Of a DNA stretch of 64,000 bases, positions 1-9,966 are shown piece after piece. The notes beneath the pieces are model-generated. The model was not told the origin of the DNA. It searched no databases and saw only the letters and a program-made list of their open reading frames with translations. Position numbers and translations under genes: made by a program. Origin of the DNA: Pseudoalteromonas luteoviolacea DSM 6061 (lineage in GTDB: Bacteria; Pseudomonadota; Gammaproteobacteria; Enterobacterales; Alteromonadaceae); assembly GCF_001625655.1 (NCBI RefSeq), contig NZ_AUYB01000098.1:124001-188000 (forward strand). The letters are read 5' to 3'. Within the stretch, counting starts at the first letter, position 1. Every line of letters begins with the position of its first letter.

Positions 1-1
1 T

Positions 2-664
2 AACCATGGTGCAGGCTATTTACAGAACTCTCATATGGGTTGGTCTGTCTACTTCCGCGAGTTTATGTTCCATTCTCTTCTAGCAAGTGAAGGATACGTC
101 GTAATGGATATGGATTACCGCGCGTCTAAAGGCTATGGTCGTGATTGGAGAACAGCAATTTATCGCCAGATGGGTACGCCTGAGATTCAAGACTTGGCAG
201 ATGGCGTAAAGTGGATGGCGCAAAATGTCAACGTCGATGAAGGTTCTGTTGGTACTTACGGCGGCTCATACGGTGGCTTCATGACATTTATGGCGCTTTT
301 CACTCAGCCTGAATTGTTCCAAGCTGGTGCGGCGCTTAGACCGGTTACGGATTGGGCTTATTACAATGACCCATATACTTCAAACATCCTTAACCGCCCA
401 CAAGATGATCCAATTGCATACAAGCGTAGTTCTCCTATTTATTTCGCGGAAGGCCTTAATAAGCCAATGCTTATTAACGCACCAATGATAGATGACAACG
501 TGTTTTTCCAAGACGTTGTACGTTTAGTGCAGCGTTTAATAGAGTTAGAGAAAGAAAACTATGAAACGGCAATCTACCCAGTAGAACCTCATGGATTCGT
601 TCAACCTTCAAGTTGGTTAGACGAATACCGCCGTATCTATAAGCTGTTCAAAGAGAACCTATAA
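2..664 (+). CDS. S9 (prolyl oligopeptidase) family peptidase, C-terminal part
   Basis: The reading frame is open from the first bases of the window, so the gene begins upstream and only its last 220 codons are visible. They form the alpha/beta-hydrolase domain of an S9 serine peptidase. The nucleophile motif GGSYGG has its serine codon near base 266. The acid lies in the DDNV segment near base 490 and the histidine in EPHGF near base 594, in the correct order for a Ser-Asp-His triad. The opening residues NHGAGYLQN are typical of exported oligopeptidases of marine gammaproteobacteria. The ATG at base 35 is internal, not a start. A strong hairpin terminator follows. The family is certain; the exact substrate cannot be told from this part. 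Confidence 0.93.
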   Translation, partial: NHGAGYLQNSHMGWSVYFREFMFHSLLASEGYVVMDMDYRASKGYGRDWRTAIYRQMGTPEIQDLADGVKWMAQNVNVDEGSVGTYGGSYGGFMTFMALFTQPELFQAGAALRPVTDWAYYNDPYTSNILNRPQDDPIAYKRSSPIYFAEGLNKPMLINAPMIDDNVFFQDVVRLVQRLIELEKENYETAIYPVEPHGFVQPSSWLDEYRRIYKLFKENL

Positions 665-670
665 AACTAA

Positions 671-695
671 AAAGCCAGCTTTAAGCTGGCTTTTT
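671..695. terminator. Rho-independent terminator between convergent genes
   Basis: An AAAGCCAGCTT / AAGCTGGCTTT hairpin followed by a T run lies just after the peptidase stop. It ends the rightward peptidase transcript. The A-rich 5' side means it could also serve the leftward gene at 729. Confidence 0.88.
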
Positions 696-728
696 ACATT
701 CTTCCAAAGTCAGTCGCGGTAACGGAGC

Positions 729-1712
729 TTAGTTTTTCATTGTCATCGTGATTTTTCCAACTGCCCGACCTGAGTGATAATGTTCATGAGCTTTGGCAAC
801 TTCCCAAATAGAAAAGTCACTCGGATCAACTAGTGGCTTAATTTTTCCTGCATCCACAAGATTGGCGATATTTGATAATATTTGCCCGTGGTAAGCACGG
901 TTGATACCGTGAACCAGCGGAATAAGCATTAAAACACTGTGAAAACTCAAACTTTTTAGTGCTACTTGCAAGGTGTCTTCGACGGGTAGAATCGTTGCAA
1001 CATCACCGTTAAAGCGCGCTGCTTCAAAGCTTCGCTGAATATTTTCTCCAGCGACCGTATCAAATACAGCATCAAAGCCAACACCTTGAGTATACAATTT
1101 TACATAGTCAGCTACTGACTGCTCTTCAATATTAATGATATTGTCGGCATTGAGCGTGTTAGCTACTTCTAGATTGCGAGGTGTCACAGTTGCCGAAACA
1201 ACTGCACCAAATACTTTTGCTAGTTGTACAGCAATATGGCCAACACCACCAGTTGCGCCATGAATTAGAATATTGTCCTGCGGTCCAACTTTTAGTTTGT
1301 CGTGTAAGGCTTCCCAAGCGGTAATAGAAACAAGCGGGAGTGCTGCGGCTTGTTTCATCGACAGCGTTTTAGGTTTAAGGGCCATCAAGCTTGCGTCTAC
1401 CAACATATATTGTGCTAGTGCGCCATTAATTCCAGCAATACCACCTGCACAGCCATATACTTCATCACCGATTTTAAAGCTTTTCACGTTTTCACCTACA
1501 TCGGCGACAATACCAGCTACATCACCGTGTAATATTTCAGGTAAGTTTTCAGACCAAGGTGTTTGTGTAGCGCGTAGCATCGTATCTAAAGGGTTGACAC
1601 TCGTGGCTTTTACTTCAATCAAAATATGATTGGGTTTAACCTTTGGGGTCTCGCGCTCTTGTAAATTAAAGACGTTGCTATCACCTAGCTCTGTAATTAC
1701 CATCGCTTTCAT
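729..1712 (-). CDS. Quinone-oxidoreductase-like zinc-independent alcohol dehydrogenase (MDR family)
   Basis: This 327-residue protein has the GroES-like N-terminal domain and Rossmann domain of the medium-chain dehydrogenase/reductase superfamily. The nucleotide-binding motif GATGGVGHIAVQLAK is present, and the paired cysteines of the structural zinc site are not seen. That points to NADPH-dependent quinone or enone reduction. It is transcribed away from a LysR regulator that starts 140 bp upstream. This is the usual arrangement for a redox gene controlled by its divergent regulator, so regulation by that protein is a reasonable inference. Substrate specificity cannot be assigned. Confidence 0.9.
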   Translation of the reverse strand: MKAMVITELGDSNVFNLQERETPKVKPNHILIEVKATSVNPLDTMLRATQTPWSENLPEILHGDVAGIVADVGENVKSFKIGDEVYGCAGGIAGINGALAQYMLVDASLMALKPKTLSMKQAAALPLVSITAWEALHDKLKVGPQDNILIHGATGGVGHIAVQLAKVFGAVVSATVTPRNLEVANTLNADNIINIEEQSVADYVKLYTQGVGFDAVFDTVAGENIQRSFEAARFNGDVATILPVEDTLQVALKSLSFHSVLMLIPLVHGINRAYHGQILSNIANLVDAGKIKPLVDPSDFSIWEVAKAHEHYHSGRAVGKITMTMKN

Positions 1713-1852
1713 TTTGTATCCTCTTCACTAATTTGAAAGTAAGTGTATTGATTGCCACGCTCTCAATCCATGCGCTAAAGCGCAAATAACTTTTGTCTTA
1801 AAAGCAAAGTAGCATTAGGCTATTACAGTTATCATTAATTAAAAGCAAAAGT

Positions 1853-2743
1853 ATGAGCACTATAAATAGGCTTATTTATTTTAACTATGTTGTAGAAAAG
1901 AAAAGCATTTCACTAGCTAGCAAGTATTTAGATGTGCAACCATCATCTATATCAAGGCAGCTGGATGCACTCGAGAACGAACTTGGAGTTCGACTTTTAA
2001 ACAGGACAACCAAAAATATCGGACTCACTGAAGCAGGTGCTAAGTACTATGAGTACACGCATAGAGTTGTTGCAGAGCTGGAAGAAGCAAAACATGTTAT
2101 TAATGAACTGCAGGAGAACCCAAAAGGGACTTTAAGATTAAGCATGACTGTTGGATTCGGAGAATATGTGGTCTTGCCTCTAATCCCGCACTTTAAACAG
2201 CAATACCCTAATATCGCAATTGAAATTGAACTGACAGAAAGAGTTGTCGACCTTGTTGACGAAAATATAGATATCGCAATTAGAAGTGGCAGGCTTCCAG
2301 ATTCTAGTTTGATTTCAAAACATTTAATGGCAAACAACTTTGTGATTTGTGCGAGCCCAGATTATATAAAAGCTAACGGTATTCCAAATTCGCCAGAGGA
2401 ACTTGAACGTTTTACCTGCATTAAGTATAGCTATCGAGGCTGGAAAGATTGGTATTGGCTCAACAATCCCTCTAAAAAAATTTCAATTGGAGACAGTTTG
2501 TCGATTAACTCAGTCAACGGGCAAAAGCAGTTAATTTTGAATTGTGCAGGACTAGCACTGATCCCTCACTGGGCAGTTAAGCGAGAATTAGAAATAGGGA
2601 CTTTGATTCAAATATTACCCCAATACACATTTAGTCCCTATGAAACGCTTAGTTCTACATACGCTATTTACTTAAAGCGAGAACTAGTTGCGCCAAAAAC
2701 GAGGGCGTTTTTAGACTTTTTGAGCAATAATATCCAGTCATAA
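1853..2743 (+). CDS. LysR-family transcriptional regulator
   Basis: The protein has 296 residues, the normal LTTR length. An N-terminal winged helix-turn-helix (about residues 1-60, with QPSSISRQLDALENELG as the recognition part) is followed by a periplasmic-binding-like effector domain from about residue 90. It is divergent from the MDR oxidoreductase at 729-1712. The shared 140-bp intergenic stretch probably holds the promoters and LysR boxes of both genes, although no T-N11-A box could be singled out with confidence. The effector is unknown. Confidence 0.93.
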   Translation: MSTINRLIYFNYVVEKKSISLASKYLDVQPSSISRQLDALENELGVRLLNRTTKNIGLTEAGAKYYEYTHRVVAELEEAKHVINELQENPKGTLRLSMTVGFGEYVVLPLIPHFKQQYPNIAIEIELTERVVDLVDENIDIAIRSGRLPDSSLISKHLMANNFVICASPDYIKANGIPNSPEELERFTCIKYSYRGWKDWYWLNNPSKKISIGDSLSINSVNGQKQLILNCAGLALIPHWAVKRELEIGTLIQILPQYTFSPYETLSSTYAIYLKRELVAPKTRAFLDFLSNNIQS

Positions 2744-2877
2744 AAACATAACTGTCATGTTTAGAACATAGAATTTGCAAGCTTACCTTAATTAGGTTCG
2801 ATAGTGATTATAGAGCCTGAAGATATGTTTTTAAGCGAAATTCATCATGTAGTAAGGAACACTAATGGAGAAATTCA

Positions 2878-4137
2878 ATGTATATATTAAACACAACCTT
2901 TTTGTATATCCTTGTAGCTTGTTTTATATATCTTTCACCTGTTACTAAAGCATCTGAAGTAAACGCGTTTGACGAATTCCTAGTGACAGAGGGGGAATGG
3001 AGTAAGGGAGTCAAGCCCAATGTTGTTGCTTTAGATGGAAATCGAGTCTTGTTCTCATGGGCCGATTCTTCCTACCCATATAAAGTTAAAGGCAGAGTAG
3101 GGACCATTAATTTAGACAACAGTATTTCGCTTGGAAGCGTTAACAACATTTCAGATAGCTATAGACTAGGAGGATGGACTCCTGCGGAAACTAAGCTGTT
3201 GAATGATGGACGTGTAGCTGTTATCTGGAGTAACACTTATGAAGTGTATTTAAGAGTTTTAACCATTGACCCCAACGGTAGCTGGCACTTAGGACCCGAG
3301 CAGAAGATTATTTCGAAGCAATCATCTGTACCACAACCAGACGCAGCGGTGTTGTCTGATGGTAGACTGGTGGTTGCTTGGACTGGCTACGATGAGCAAA
3401 TTTTTGGAATCTCAGCATCTGTTGGTGTAGTCAATGCTAACGGAGTTTTTGTAGAACACGATAACTTTCAAGTTAACCAACTATCTCAGAGTGTTCAAAA
3501 TGCGCCTCGCGTTGCAGCAATGGCTAACGATAGAGTTGTTTTCACTTGGATAACAAATGATCCAAGTGCAGACAGTCAGGGTTCTGGTATTGCAGCTAGA
3601 GTTGCAGACTTTTCAACATTGGGTAGCGTTAAGTTTGAAAATGAATTTACTGTAAATCAGGAACAGGTTCGTGCTCAATTTTATCCAAATATACTTGTGC
3701 TTAGCGACAACAGGCTCGTGTTTTCTTGGAAAGGCTATAAACAAAATGGCAGTGGGAATAACCAAATGTATGCTTCTGGTCGCATTGGTAGTTTAACAAA
3801 CACAGGAATTATAAACTTTGCATCTGAATTCATGATTTCAGATCATTTTGTCCAAGGCTCTGAGCCAGTTGATTTGAGCGTCGTAAATGACAATGAGGTA
3901 TTATTCATTTGGACACAATATGGATACCCAGAAAAAATCGGTGTAAAAGGTAAGATAGTAGAGTTTTTGCAAAATGATTACATTGACGAGTCTTCTGTAT
4001 TTCCCATAGAGCAAACTGTACAAGATAATCAAAATTTCCACTCTATTTCCAAAGTGAGCGATAAGCTTCATTTAGTTGTGTGGGATTCTAAGGGGTTGGG
4101 GGTAAACGGTAGGTTGTTTGAGATTATTTCTGACTAA
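2878..4137 (+). CDS. Secreted seven-repeat beta-propeller-like protein of unknown function
   Basis: The 419-residue product opens with a hydrophobic signal peptide ending near KASEV. The rest consists of seven spaced copies of a short motif of the form (D/N)(G/N/D)-R-(V/L)-x-(F/V)-x-W, for example DGNRVLFSW, NDGRVAVIW, SDGRLVVAW, NDRVVFTW, SDNRLVFSW, NDNEVLFIW and SDKLHLVVW, about 50-60 residues apart. Seven such units suggest a seven-bladed propeller. No catalytic motif is seen and the family was not recognised. It stands alone, ending at a hairpin shared with the convergent rhombosortase gene. Confidence 0.75.
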   Translation: MYILNTTFLYILVACFIYLSPVTKASEVNAFDEFLVTEGEWSKGVKPNVVALDGNRVLFSWADSSYPYKVKGRVGTINLDNSISLGSVNNISDSYRLGGWTPAETKLLNDGRVAVIWSNTYEVYLRVLTIDPNGSWHLGPEQKIISKQSSVPQPDAAVLSDGRLVVAWTGYDEQIFGISASVGVVNANGVFVEHDNFQVNQLSQSVQNAPRVAAMANDRVVFTWITNDPSADSQGSGIAARVADFSTLGSVKFENEFTVNQEQVRAQFYPNILVLSDNRLVFSWKGYKQNGSGNNQMYASGRIGSLTNTGIINFASEFMISDHFVQGSEPVDLSVVNDNEVLFIWTQYGYPEKIGVKGKIVEFLQNDYIDESSVFPIEQTVQDNQNFHSISKVSDKLHLVVWDSKGLGVNGRLFEIISD

Positions 4138-4147
4138 CACTTGTAAG

Positions 4148-4172
4148 GCGGCCTTTATTTTTAAAAGGCCGC
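4148..4172. terminator. Bidirectional terminator hairpin
   Basis: GCGGCCTTT and AAAGGCCGC pair around a short A/T loop between two convergent genes. T-rich tracts follow on the right and A-rich sequence lies on the left, so it can end both transcripts. Confidence 0.8.
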
Positions 4173-4179
4173 TGAAATT

Positions 4180-4773
4180 TTAATTTTTAGCTAAACCAAA
4201 TTTTTCCTTGAAAAGAGGGATCGCCAAAACCACGCCACCAATAGCACCAATCAAATGTGACTCGATAGCAACGCGCGAATTAATCAAGTTACCGACTTCA
4301 GCGCTAGGCCCTGCATACTGTTCCCACGCAAGCTTTCCGGCAATGCCTAAGAATAAAAGTACACCAGTGGGCTCTTTTGTTTGAATATCTTTTAATGCTC
4401 CCCAGACGATAATTCCATGTAGCAATCCACTGAGGCCCGTGTATACTTTGATATCAGGACAAAATAGCCAAATACCAACTCCCGTCCAGATACCCAGTAA
4501 AATAATGTGGGTAAAATAACGAGACGTAGAGGTGTGCTCAGCATGAAGTATCCAAATAAACAGTATGCCAATTAGATTTAAACCCAAATGAGTCCAATTA
4601 GTGTGTATATATTGGCTACTTAAAATACGCCAAAATTCGCCTTCACTAATAAGTTGGCGATGAAATTCAAGCATATCTCTCAGATCAAGAGCCATAAGCA
4701 ATATGGCAATAACCGAAAGAACAATTGGTGGGAGTATATAGTTTCGACTTAAGGGCAGGTTTAAACCAAACAT
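4180..4773 (-). CDS. rrtA: Rhombosortase (rhomboid-family intramembrane serine protease)
   Basis: The protein has 197 residues and about six hydrophobic segments. It carries the rhomboid signatures HTNWTHLGLN in the second helix, GLSGLLHG with the catalytic serine, and ESHLIGAIGG with the catalytic histidine. The short length and the Y-x-GLSG-x-LHG form match rhombosortase. In the known family this enzyme cleaves proteins bearing a C-terminal GlyGly-CTERM anchor during type II secretion. No GlyGly-CTERM substrate is visible in this window. It is a single gene, convergent with the propeller gene and divergent from ggt. Confidence 0.85.
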   Translation of the reverse strand: MFGLNLPLSRNYILPPIVLSVIAILLMALDLRDMLEFHRQLISEGEFWRILSSQYIHTNWTHLGLNLIGILFIWILHAEHTSTSRYFTHIILLGIWTGVGIWLFCPDIKVYTGLSGLLHGIIVWGALKDIQTKEPTGVLLFLGIAGKLAWEQYAGPSAEVGNLINSRVAIESHLIGAIGGVVLAIPLFKEKFGLAKN

Positions 4774-4855
4774 TCTGTGTTCACAATATTATCTATTTTT
4801 ACATATTGTGCCTGTTAACTTTTATGATGCCAACGACGATTGAAAATTAATAAAT

Positions 4856-6625
4856 ATGAATATGAAATACAAGCGCTCACTCATTGCCTTTTTATTAGCC
4901 TCAGCACTTCCTGCAGTTGTACAAGCTGAGCCAGCCAAAGCACGCGAAGTAAGAGAACCAGAAGCTTCCACTGGCTTTACTTTAAAAAAGGAAAAAATAT
5001 CCGAAAAGTACATGGTTGTTGCGGCTAATCCACATGCGAGCAAAGCAGGACAGTTAATGTTGCAACAAGGTGGTAATGCAATTGATGCAGCTATCGCTGC
5101 GCAACTTGTTTTGACATTAGTTGAACCTCAGTCATCAGGTATTGGAGGAGGCGCGTTCATTCTTCACTATGACAAAAATAATGATTACCTTACGACATTT
5201 GACGGCCGTGAAACTGCACCACAAAAAGCAAACCATAAACTGTTTTTAGATAAAGAAGGCAAACCTGTCAGGTGGTTAGAAGCAGTTGTAGGAGGGCGTT
5301 CAGTTGGCGTTCCGGGTATAATTCATGCGATGAAGCAAGCCCATGACAAATATGGGAAACTGAAATGGAGAAAACTATTTAAGCCGGCAATTGCGCTTTC
5401 TGAAAAAGGGTTCGCTGTTTCTCCAAGACTACATATGCTATTGAAAAAAGAGTTTAACCCTGGTCTTACGAAGCTTTCTCCCGCGAAAGATTATTTTTAC
5501 CCAAATGGTAAGCCTTTAGCTATCGGCACCATAGTTAAAAATCCAGAACTGGCTAAAATATACAAAGAAATTGCTGAGTTTGGTCCTAAGGCTTTTTATG
5601 AAGGAAAGTACGCTGAGGACATGGTTAGAGCTGTTCAACAGTCTGAAATTGCACCTGGTTTATTGTCAATGACTGACCTAGCAAATTATACAAGTAAAGA
5701 GCGAGCACCAGTTTGTACGTCATACCACGAATATAAAGTGTGCTCCATGGCGCCGCCAAGTAGTGGTGGATTAACGGTACTGCAAATCTTAAAATTGCTT
5801 GAAGGTAAAAAACTTGCTCAGTATAAGCCTAACTCGCCGGAAGCTGTGCACCTGTTTACACAAGCTTCTAGGCTAGCATTCACTGATAGGAACTACTTTA
5901 TTGCAGACCCAGATTTTGTAAATGTGCCCACTCAAGGGTTACTCAATCCGGTATATCTGAAGTCAAGGTCCAAACTCATTAGCGACCGAGACAATCCTAA
6001 CTTTCCTGTTGGCGACCCAACAATGGGTGAAGTCGCTTATGCTAAAGACGATAGTTTCGAATTACCATCTACGTCGCATTTGTCAATTGTGGATAGCGCA
6101 GGTAACGCTGTCTCAATGACCAGTTCAATTGAAATGGGTTTTGGCTCAACAGTCATGGTTAATGGGTATTTACTGAACAACCAATTAACTGACTTTTCTC
6201 TTTCTCCCAAAGTTGGTGGGCAGTGGGTAGCAAATAGGGTAGAACCAAATAAACGACCACGAAGCTCCATGTCTCCGGTTATGGTGTTTAACAAAGACGG
6301 CAGTTTAAAGCTTGTTGTTGGTTCACCAGGTGGTAGCAGAATTATTAATTATGTAGCGCAAACAGTGATTGGTGTGATTGATTGGGGATTAACCCCTCAG
6401 CAAGCGATCAATTTGCCACGTATTACTAATCGAAATAAATATACGACACTTGAAAAAGGCACCGGCTTAAAGGCAATCAAACCTTGGCTTGAATCAAAAG
6501 GACACACTGTGAGGATATCTGACTTAAACTCTGGCATTCACGCAATTGAAATAAAAGAGGGACTTTTGTTTGGCGGGGCAGATCCTCGAAGAGAAGGTGT
6601 AGCGCTTGGAGAATCTAGCGAGTAA
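4856..6625 (+). CDS. ggt: Gamma-glutamyltransferase precursor
   Basis: This 589-residue protein has a signal peptide ending near VVQA, followed by the full Ntn-hydrolase fold of gamma-glutamyltranspeptidase. The autoprocessing site and catalytic threonine is Thr406 in STSHLS; cleavage before it gives the large and small subunits. Other family hallmarks are GIGGGAF, the MAPPSSGG loop, the small-subunit MTSSIE segment and GSPGGSRI. The enzyme acts in the periplasm on glutathione and gamma-glutamyl compounds. The start used gives an intact signal peptide. A hairpin terminator follows. Confidence 0.96.
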   Translation: MNMKYKRSLIAFLLASALPAVVQAEPAKAREVREPEASTGFTLKKEKISEKYMVVAANPHASKAGQLMLQQGGNAIDAAIAAQLVLTLVEPQSSGIGGGAFILHYDKNNDYLTTFDGRETAPQKANHKLFLDKEGKPVRWLEAVVGGRSVGVPGIIHAMKQAHDKYGKLKWRKLFKPAIALSEKGFAVSPRLHMLLKKEFNPGLTKLSPAKDYFYPNGKPLAIGTIVKNPELAKIYKEIAEFGPKAFYEGKYAEDMVRAVQQSEIAPGLLSMTDLANYTSKERAPVCTSYHEYKVCSMAPPSSGGLTVLQILKLLEGKKLAQYKPNSPEAVHLFTQASRLAFTDRNYFIADPDFVNVPTQGLLNPVYLKSRSKLISDRDNPNFPVGDPTMGEVAYAKDDSFELPSTSHLSIVDSAGNAVSMTSSIEMGFGSTVMVNGYLLNNQLTDFSLSPKVGGQWVANRVEPNKRPRSSMSPVMVFNKDGSLKLVVGSPGGSRIINYVAQTVIGVIDWGLTPQQAINLPRITNRNKYTTLEKGTGLKAIKPWLESKGHTVRISDLNSGIHAIEIKEGLLFGGADPRREGVALGESSE

Positions 6626-6660
6626 AACGTAGGATATTCAATATTATTCAGTTATAATGT

Positions 6661-6705
6661 ACGACCCTGTTTACGCTTTGCTAATCCGTTTACAGGGTCG
6701 TTTTA
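6661..6705 (+). terminator. Terminator after ggt
   Basis: ACGACCCTGT pairs exactly with ACAGGGTCGT across a 21-nt loop, followed by TTTTATT. Confidence 0.75.
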
Positions 6706-6797
6706 TTGGTCTGACGTGCACTAAAGTCATTGAAAATTTGTGTACTTAGGCAATAATTATCCCTTATATTAAAAATTAAGAGTCACAGCTTGTAAAT

Positions 6798-8492
6798 ATG
6801 ACTAAACAAACCGATCCTAATTACCTCTACATCCCATATTCTGGCCCAACATTATTGGAAACGCCTCTTCTTAACAAAGGCAGTGCATTTAGCCAGCGTG
6901 AGCGTGAAAACTTTAACCTAGCCGGTTTAGTTCCTCCTCGTTACGAAACAATTGAGGAGCAGGTAGAACGTTGTTACCAGCAATTTTCAAGTTTTAAAGA
7001 CAACCTAAATAAGCATATTTACTTACGTGCGATTCAAGATAACAACGAAACGCTTTACTATCGTTTAGTTAGAGATCACCTTGAAGAAATGATGCCAATC
7101 ATTTACACGCCTACTGTAGGTGACGCGTGTGAAAAGTTCTCTGACATTTATCGTAGTTCTCGTGGCTTGTTTATTTCGTATGAAGATCGACATCACATCG
7201 ATGATATTTTGCGTAATGCAACAAAAGGCAAAGTAAAGGTTATCGTTGTAACTGACGGCGAACGTATTCTTGGTCTAGGCGATCAGGGTATCGGCGGTAT
7301 GGGTATTCCAATTGGTAAATTGTCTCTATACACAGTATGTGGCGGTATTAGTCCAGCATACACTTTGCCAGTAATGCTTGATGTTGGTACCAATAACGAG
7401 AAACTGCTAAACGACCCAATGTACATGGGCGCAAGACACAAACGCATTAGCCAAGAAGAGTACGATGAGTTTCTAGATCTTTTCATTAAAGCCGTTAAGC
7501 GCCGCTGGCCAAACGTGCTACTTCAATTTGAAGATTTCGCTCAACCAAATGCAATGCCATTACTTAAAAGATACCGCGATGAAATTTGCTGTTTCAATGA
7601 TGACATTCAAGGTACTGCATCGGTAACAGTTGGCTCTTTATTGGCAGCTTGTCGTGTTAAAGGGGCTAAGCTATCCGATCAAAAAGTTGTTTTTGTTGGT
7701 GCAGGCTCCGCAGGGTGTGGTATTGCAGAGCAAATCATTGCTCAAATGGTATCTGAAGGTATTTCTGACGCACAGGCACGTAGCCAGATATTTATGGTTG
7801 ATAGATATGGCCTACTTACAGAAGGTATGGAAGGTTTGCGTGACTTCCAAGCTGCACTTGTTCAATCAAACGAAAATTTGGAGAGCTGGAATTACAGTGG
7901 TGAGTTTGCTTCACTTCTCGACGTAATGCATTGTGCTAAGCCTGATATTCTAATTGGTGTTTCAGGACAGCCAGGGTTATTTACTGAGCAAGTAATCAAA
8001 GCGATGCACTCAGGTTGTAATAAGCCAATAATTTTCCCTCTGAGCAATCCATCTCGTCAGGTTGAAGCACACCCTAAAGACGTAATTACATGGACAGAAG
8101 GCAATGCGATTGTAGCAACTGGTAGTCCATTTGAGCCAGTTGAATATAATGGTAACAGTTACGTTATCCCACAGTGTAATAACAGTTATATATTCCCTGG
8201 AATTGGTTTAGGAGTGCTAGCAGCTAAAGCATCTCGCATTACTGAGTCAATGCTGATGGTGGCAAGTGAAACGCTTGCTGAATCGTCGCCTTGGGCTAAC
8301 ACTGGCAAAGGTAGCTTATTGCCATCGCTGATTGAGATTGAGCAACTAAGTAAGCGTATTGCATTTACAGTAGCAAGAAAAGCTATGGAAGAAGGCGTTG
8401 CACTTGATATGCCTGATGAACTGATTTGGAGTTCGATAGACAAGAATTATTGGATGCCTGAGTATAGAAACTACAAGCGTTGTAGTATCTAA
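6798..8492 (+). CDS. maeA: NAD-dependent malic enzyme
   Basis: The 564-residue product is the size of the large bacterial NAD malic enzyme (MaeA/SfcA). It converts malate to pyruvate and CO2 with reduction of NAD. Visible signatures are [10 protein letters not shown] with the active-site tyrosine, the malate-binding region around [13 protein letters not shown], the metal-binding segment FNDDIQGTA, and the dinucleotide site [13 protein letters not shown]. It stands alone and ends in a strong terminator. Nothing unusual is seen. Confidence 0.96.
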   Translation: MTKQTDPNYLYIPYSGPTLLETPLLNKGSAFSQRERENFNLAGLVPPRYETIEEQVERCYQQFSSFKDNLNKHIYLRAIQDNNETLYYRLVRDHLEEMMPIIYTPTVGDACEKFSDIYRSSRGLFISYEDRHHIDDILRNATKGKVKVIVVTDGERILGLGDQGIGGMGIPIGKLSLYTVCGGISPAYTLPVMLDVGTNNEKLLNDPMYMGARHKRISQEEYDEFLDLFIKAVKRRWPNVLLQFEDFAQPNAMPLLKRYRDEICCFNDDIQGTASVTVGSLLAACRVKGAKLSDQKVVFVGAGSAGCGIAEQIIAQMVSEGISDAQARSQIFMVDRYGLLTEGMEGLRDFQAALVQSNENLESWNYSGEFASLLDVMHCAKPDILIGVSGQPGLFTEQVIKAMHSGCNKPIIFPLSNPSRQVEAHPKDVITWTEGNAIVATGSPFEPVEYNGNSYVIPQCNNSYIFPGIGLGVLAAKASRITESMLMVASETLAESSPWANTGKGSLLPSLIEIEQLSKRIAFTVARKAMEEGVALDMPDELIWSSIDKNYWMPEYRNYKRCSI

Positions 8493-8500
8493 TCCAAAAA

Positions 8501-8525
8501 AGCCCCTGACTAAAGGGGCTTTTTA
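8501..8525 (+). terminator. Terminator after maeA
   Basis: AGCCCCT pairs with AGGGGCT, with A-rich sequence before and a T run after the stem. Confidence 0.88.
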
Positions 8526-8625
8526 CTTTTTTAGGGTAAAATATTTAAGAATTAGCGTAAGATTGACTTTCTAGCTACACTTAAAGGGTGTATCGCAGCA
8601 TGGAATGCTCCAAGTAGGAAGTTGT

Positions 8626-9456
8626 ATGCTGTTAAAAATTTTGTTTCCCCTCTTATTGTCCGTTTCAACAATTGCATTTGCAAAGCCTATCAAGATAGAA
8701 ATTCTTTCTGACTACAATCCATCTTTTGGGGAATCTCCTGGGGACTTGGCAACCCAATTATTACTTATTATTGCTCGAAGTCTAAAAGGGGAAATGGCGA
8801 TAGACTTTATCCCAGCAAGTCGCTTGCGTGAGTGGCGAGAGTTAGAGCATCACGACAACATTTGTCTATACAATAAAGTTAAAACCCCAGAGCGAGAAGC
8901 AAAAGCACTTTTCGTTACACTCCCATTAATGGCTTTTCCTTCAAACCGGCTTATTTTAAGAAATAAAAAATTTGTATCGGCCGAAGTAACGCTTGAAAAA
9001 GCACTCTCACTAGGGTTAAGAATTGGGGTTACAAAGGGCCGCTCCTACGGACTCGAAATAGATGACTTTATCAAAACAAATGCAGATCGCCTGTTTATAG
9101 GTGAAGGCAATGATAGTGCATTTCGTTTGCGAAAAATGCTTGTACAAGGGCGTTTGGATGGCGTAATTGAATATAGTTCGGTATTTGTAAACGACTATCC
9201 ATCAGAAGATGTTCTAAAGGATATCTCATTTCATGCAATAGGCGACACACATGCAACAATTTTTGGCTACATTGCTTGCTCTGACTCAAAGCTTGGTAGG
9301 CAAGCTGTAGATTTATTCGAACGAGCTTTGCAAAAGCCACTTATACAAGATCAAGTTATTAGTGCCCACGCAAATTTATTTCTACCTCAAGAAGAAGTCT
9401 TCATTTCTAACTCATTAAAAAACGCCTACGGAATACAAAAAACTGAAAAAGATTGA
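8626..9456 (+). CDS. Periplasmic solute-binding-like protein (SBP family 3 type)
   Basis: An ATG at 8605 is in frame, but the one at 8626 is preferred. It is preceded by AGGAAG and begins directly with a signal peptide (MLLKILFPLLLS, cleavage near AFAKP). The mature part resembles the ABC-transporter-like substrate-binding fold used by many small alteromonad periplasmic proteins (segments LSDYNPSFGESPGD, RLREWRELEHHDNICLYN). No transporter genes flank it, so it may act in sensing rather than uptake. Function is unassigned. Confidence 0.75.
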   Translation: MLLKILFPLLLSVSTIAFAKPIKIEILSDYNPSFGESPGDLATQLLLIIARSLKGEMAIDFIPASRLREWRELEHHDNICLYNKVKTPEREAKALFVTLPLMAFPSNRLILRNKKFVSAEVTLEKALSLGLRIGVTKGRSYGLEIDDFIKTNADRLFIGEGNDSAFRLRKMLVQGRLDGVIEYSSVFVNDYPSEDVLKDISFHAIGDTHATIFGYIACSDSKLGRQAVDLFERALQKPLIQDQVISAHANLFLPQEEVFISNSLKNAYGIQKTEKD

Positions 9457-9966
9457 GTTGTTAAAGGTAGTTGAGTTTGAACACATTACTAAATATTATG
9501 AGTCAAGGTCTCAATATTATTTTTTAATTTAATTTGGCAAGTGTTTTATAAACAAACTGCGAAGATCGTATAATTAGATCATAATCACAATACTTATTCA
9601 ATTTTATAAAACTAACAATTCCAGAATATACATATTTGTGTCCTTTTCCTTATCTTCTCACTTAAGACAATGAAAAATAGGCTTTTTCTTATTTCATAAT
9701 TGGTTTTTCTTTCTTTTTTATCACGAAAATAATATTTCAAATTTAACTTCGCTTTACCTTTTAGAACAGCTCATCATCATATTTTTATGCCATTTACAGT
9801 CAAATTTTTTACCGCTAAATTTCATCTCGAACTTAACGCCGAGCATGCAATAACTCGACGTGATTTAAACAAGATTAAGAGCAATCGCTTATTAATTTCT
9901 AGCAAACACCTTTCATTATTTTGAAAGGACTATTTTAGTAACTTAAAGTTATATAGGGAATAAAAA
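9457..9966. other. AT-rich intergenic stretch without recognised genes
   Basis: About 510 bases separate two chromosomal genes. They are very AT-rich, with short dyads such as GATC-N8-GATC near 9569 and CGAG...CTCG near 9840. No convincing open frame, RNA gene or terminator was seen. It presumably contains the promoter of the gene at 9967. Confidence 0.5.
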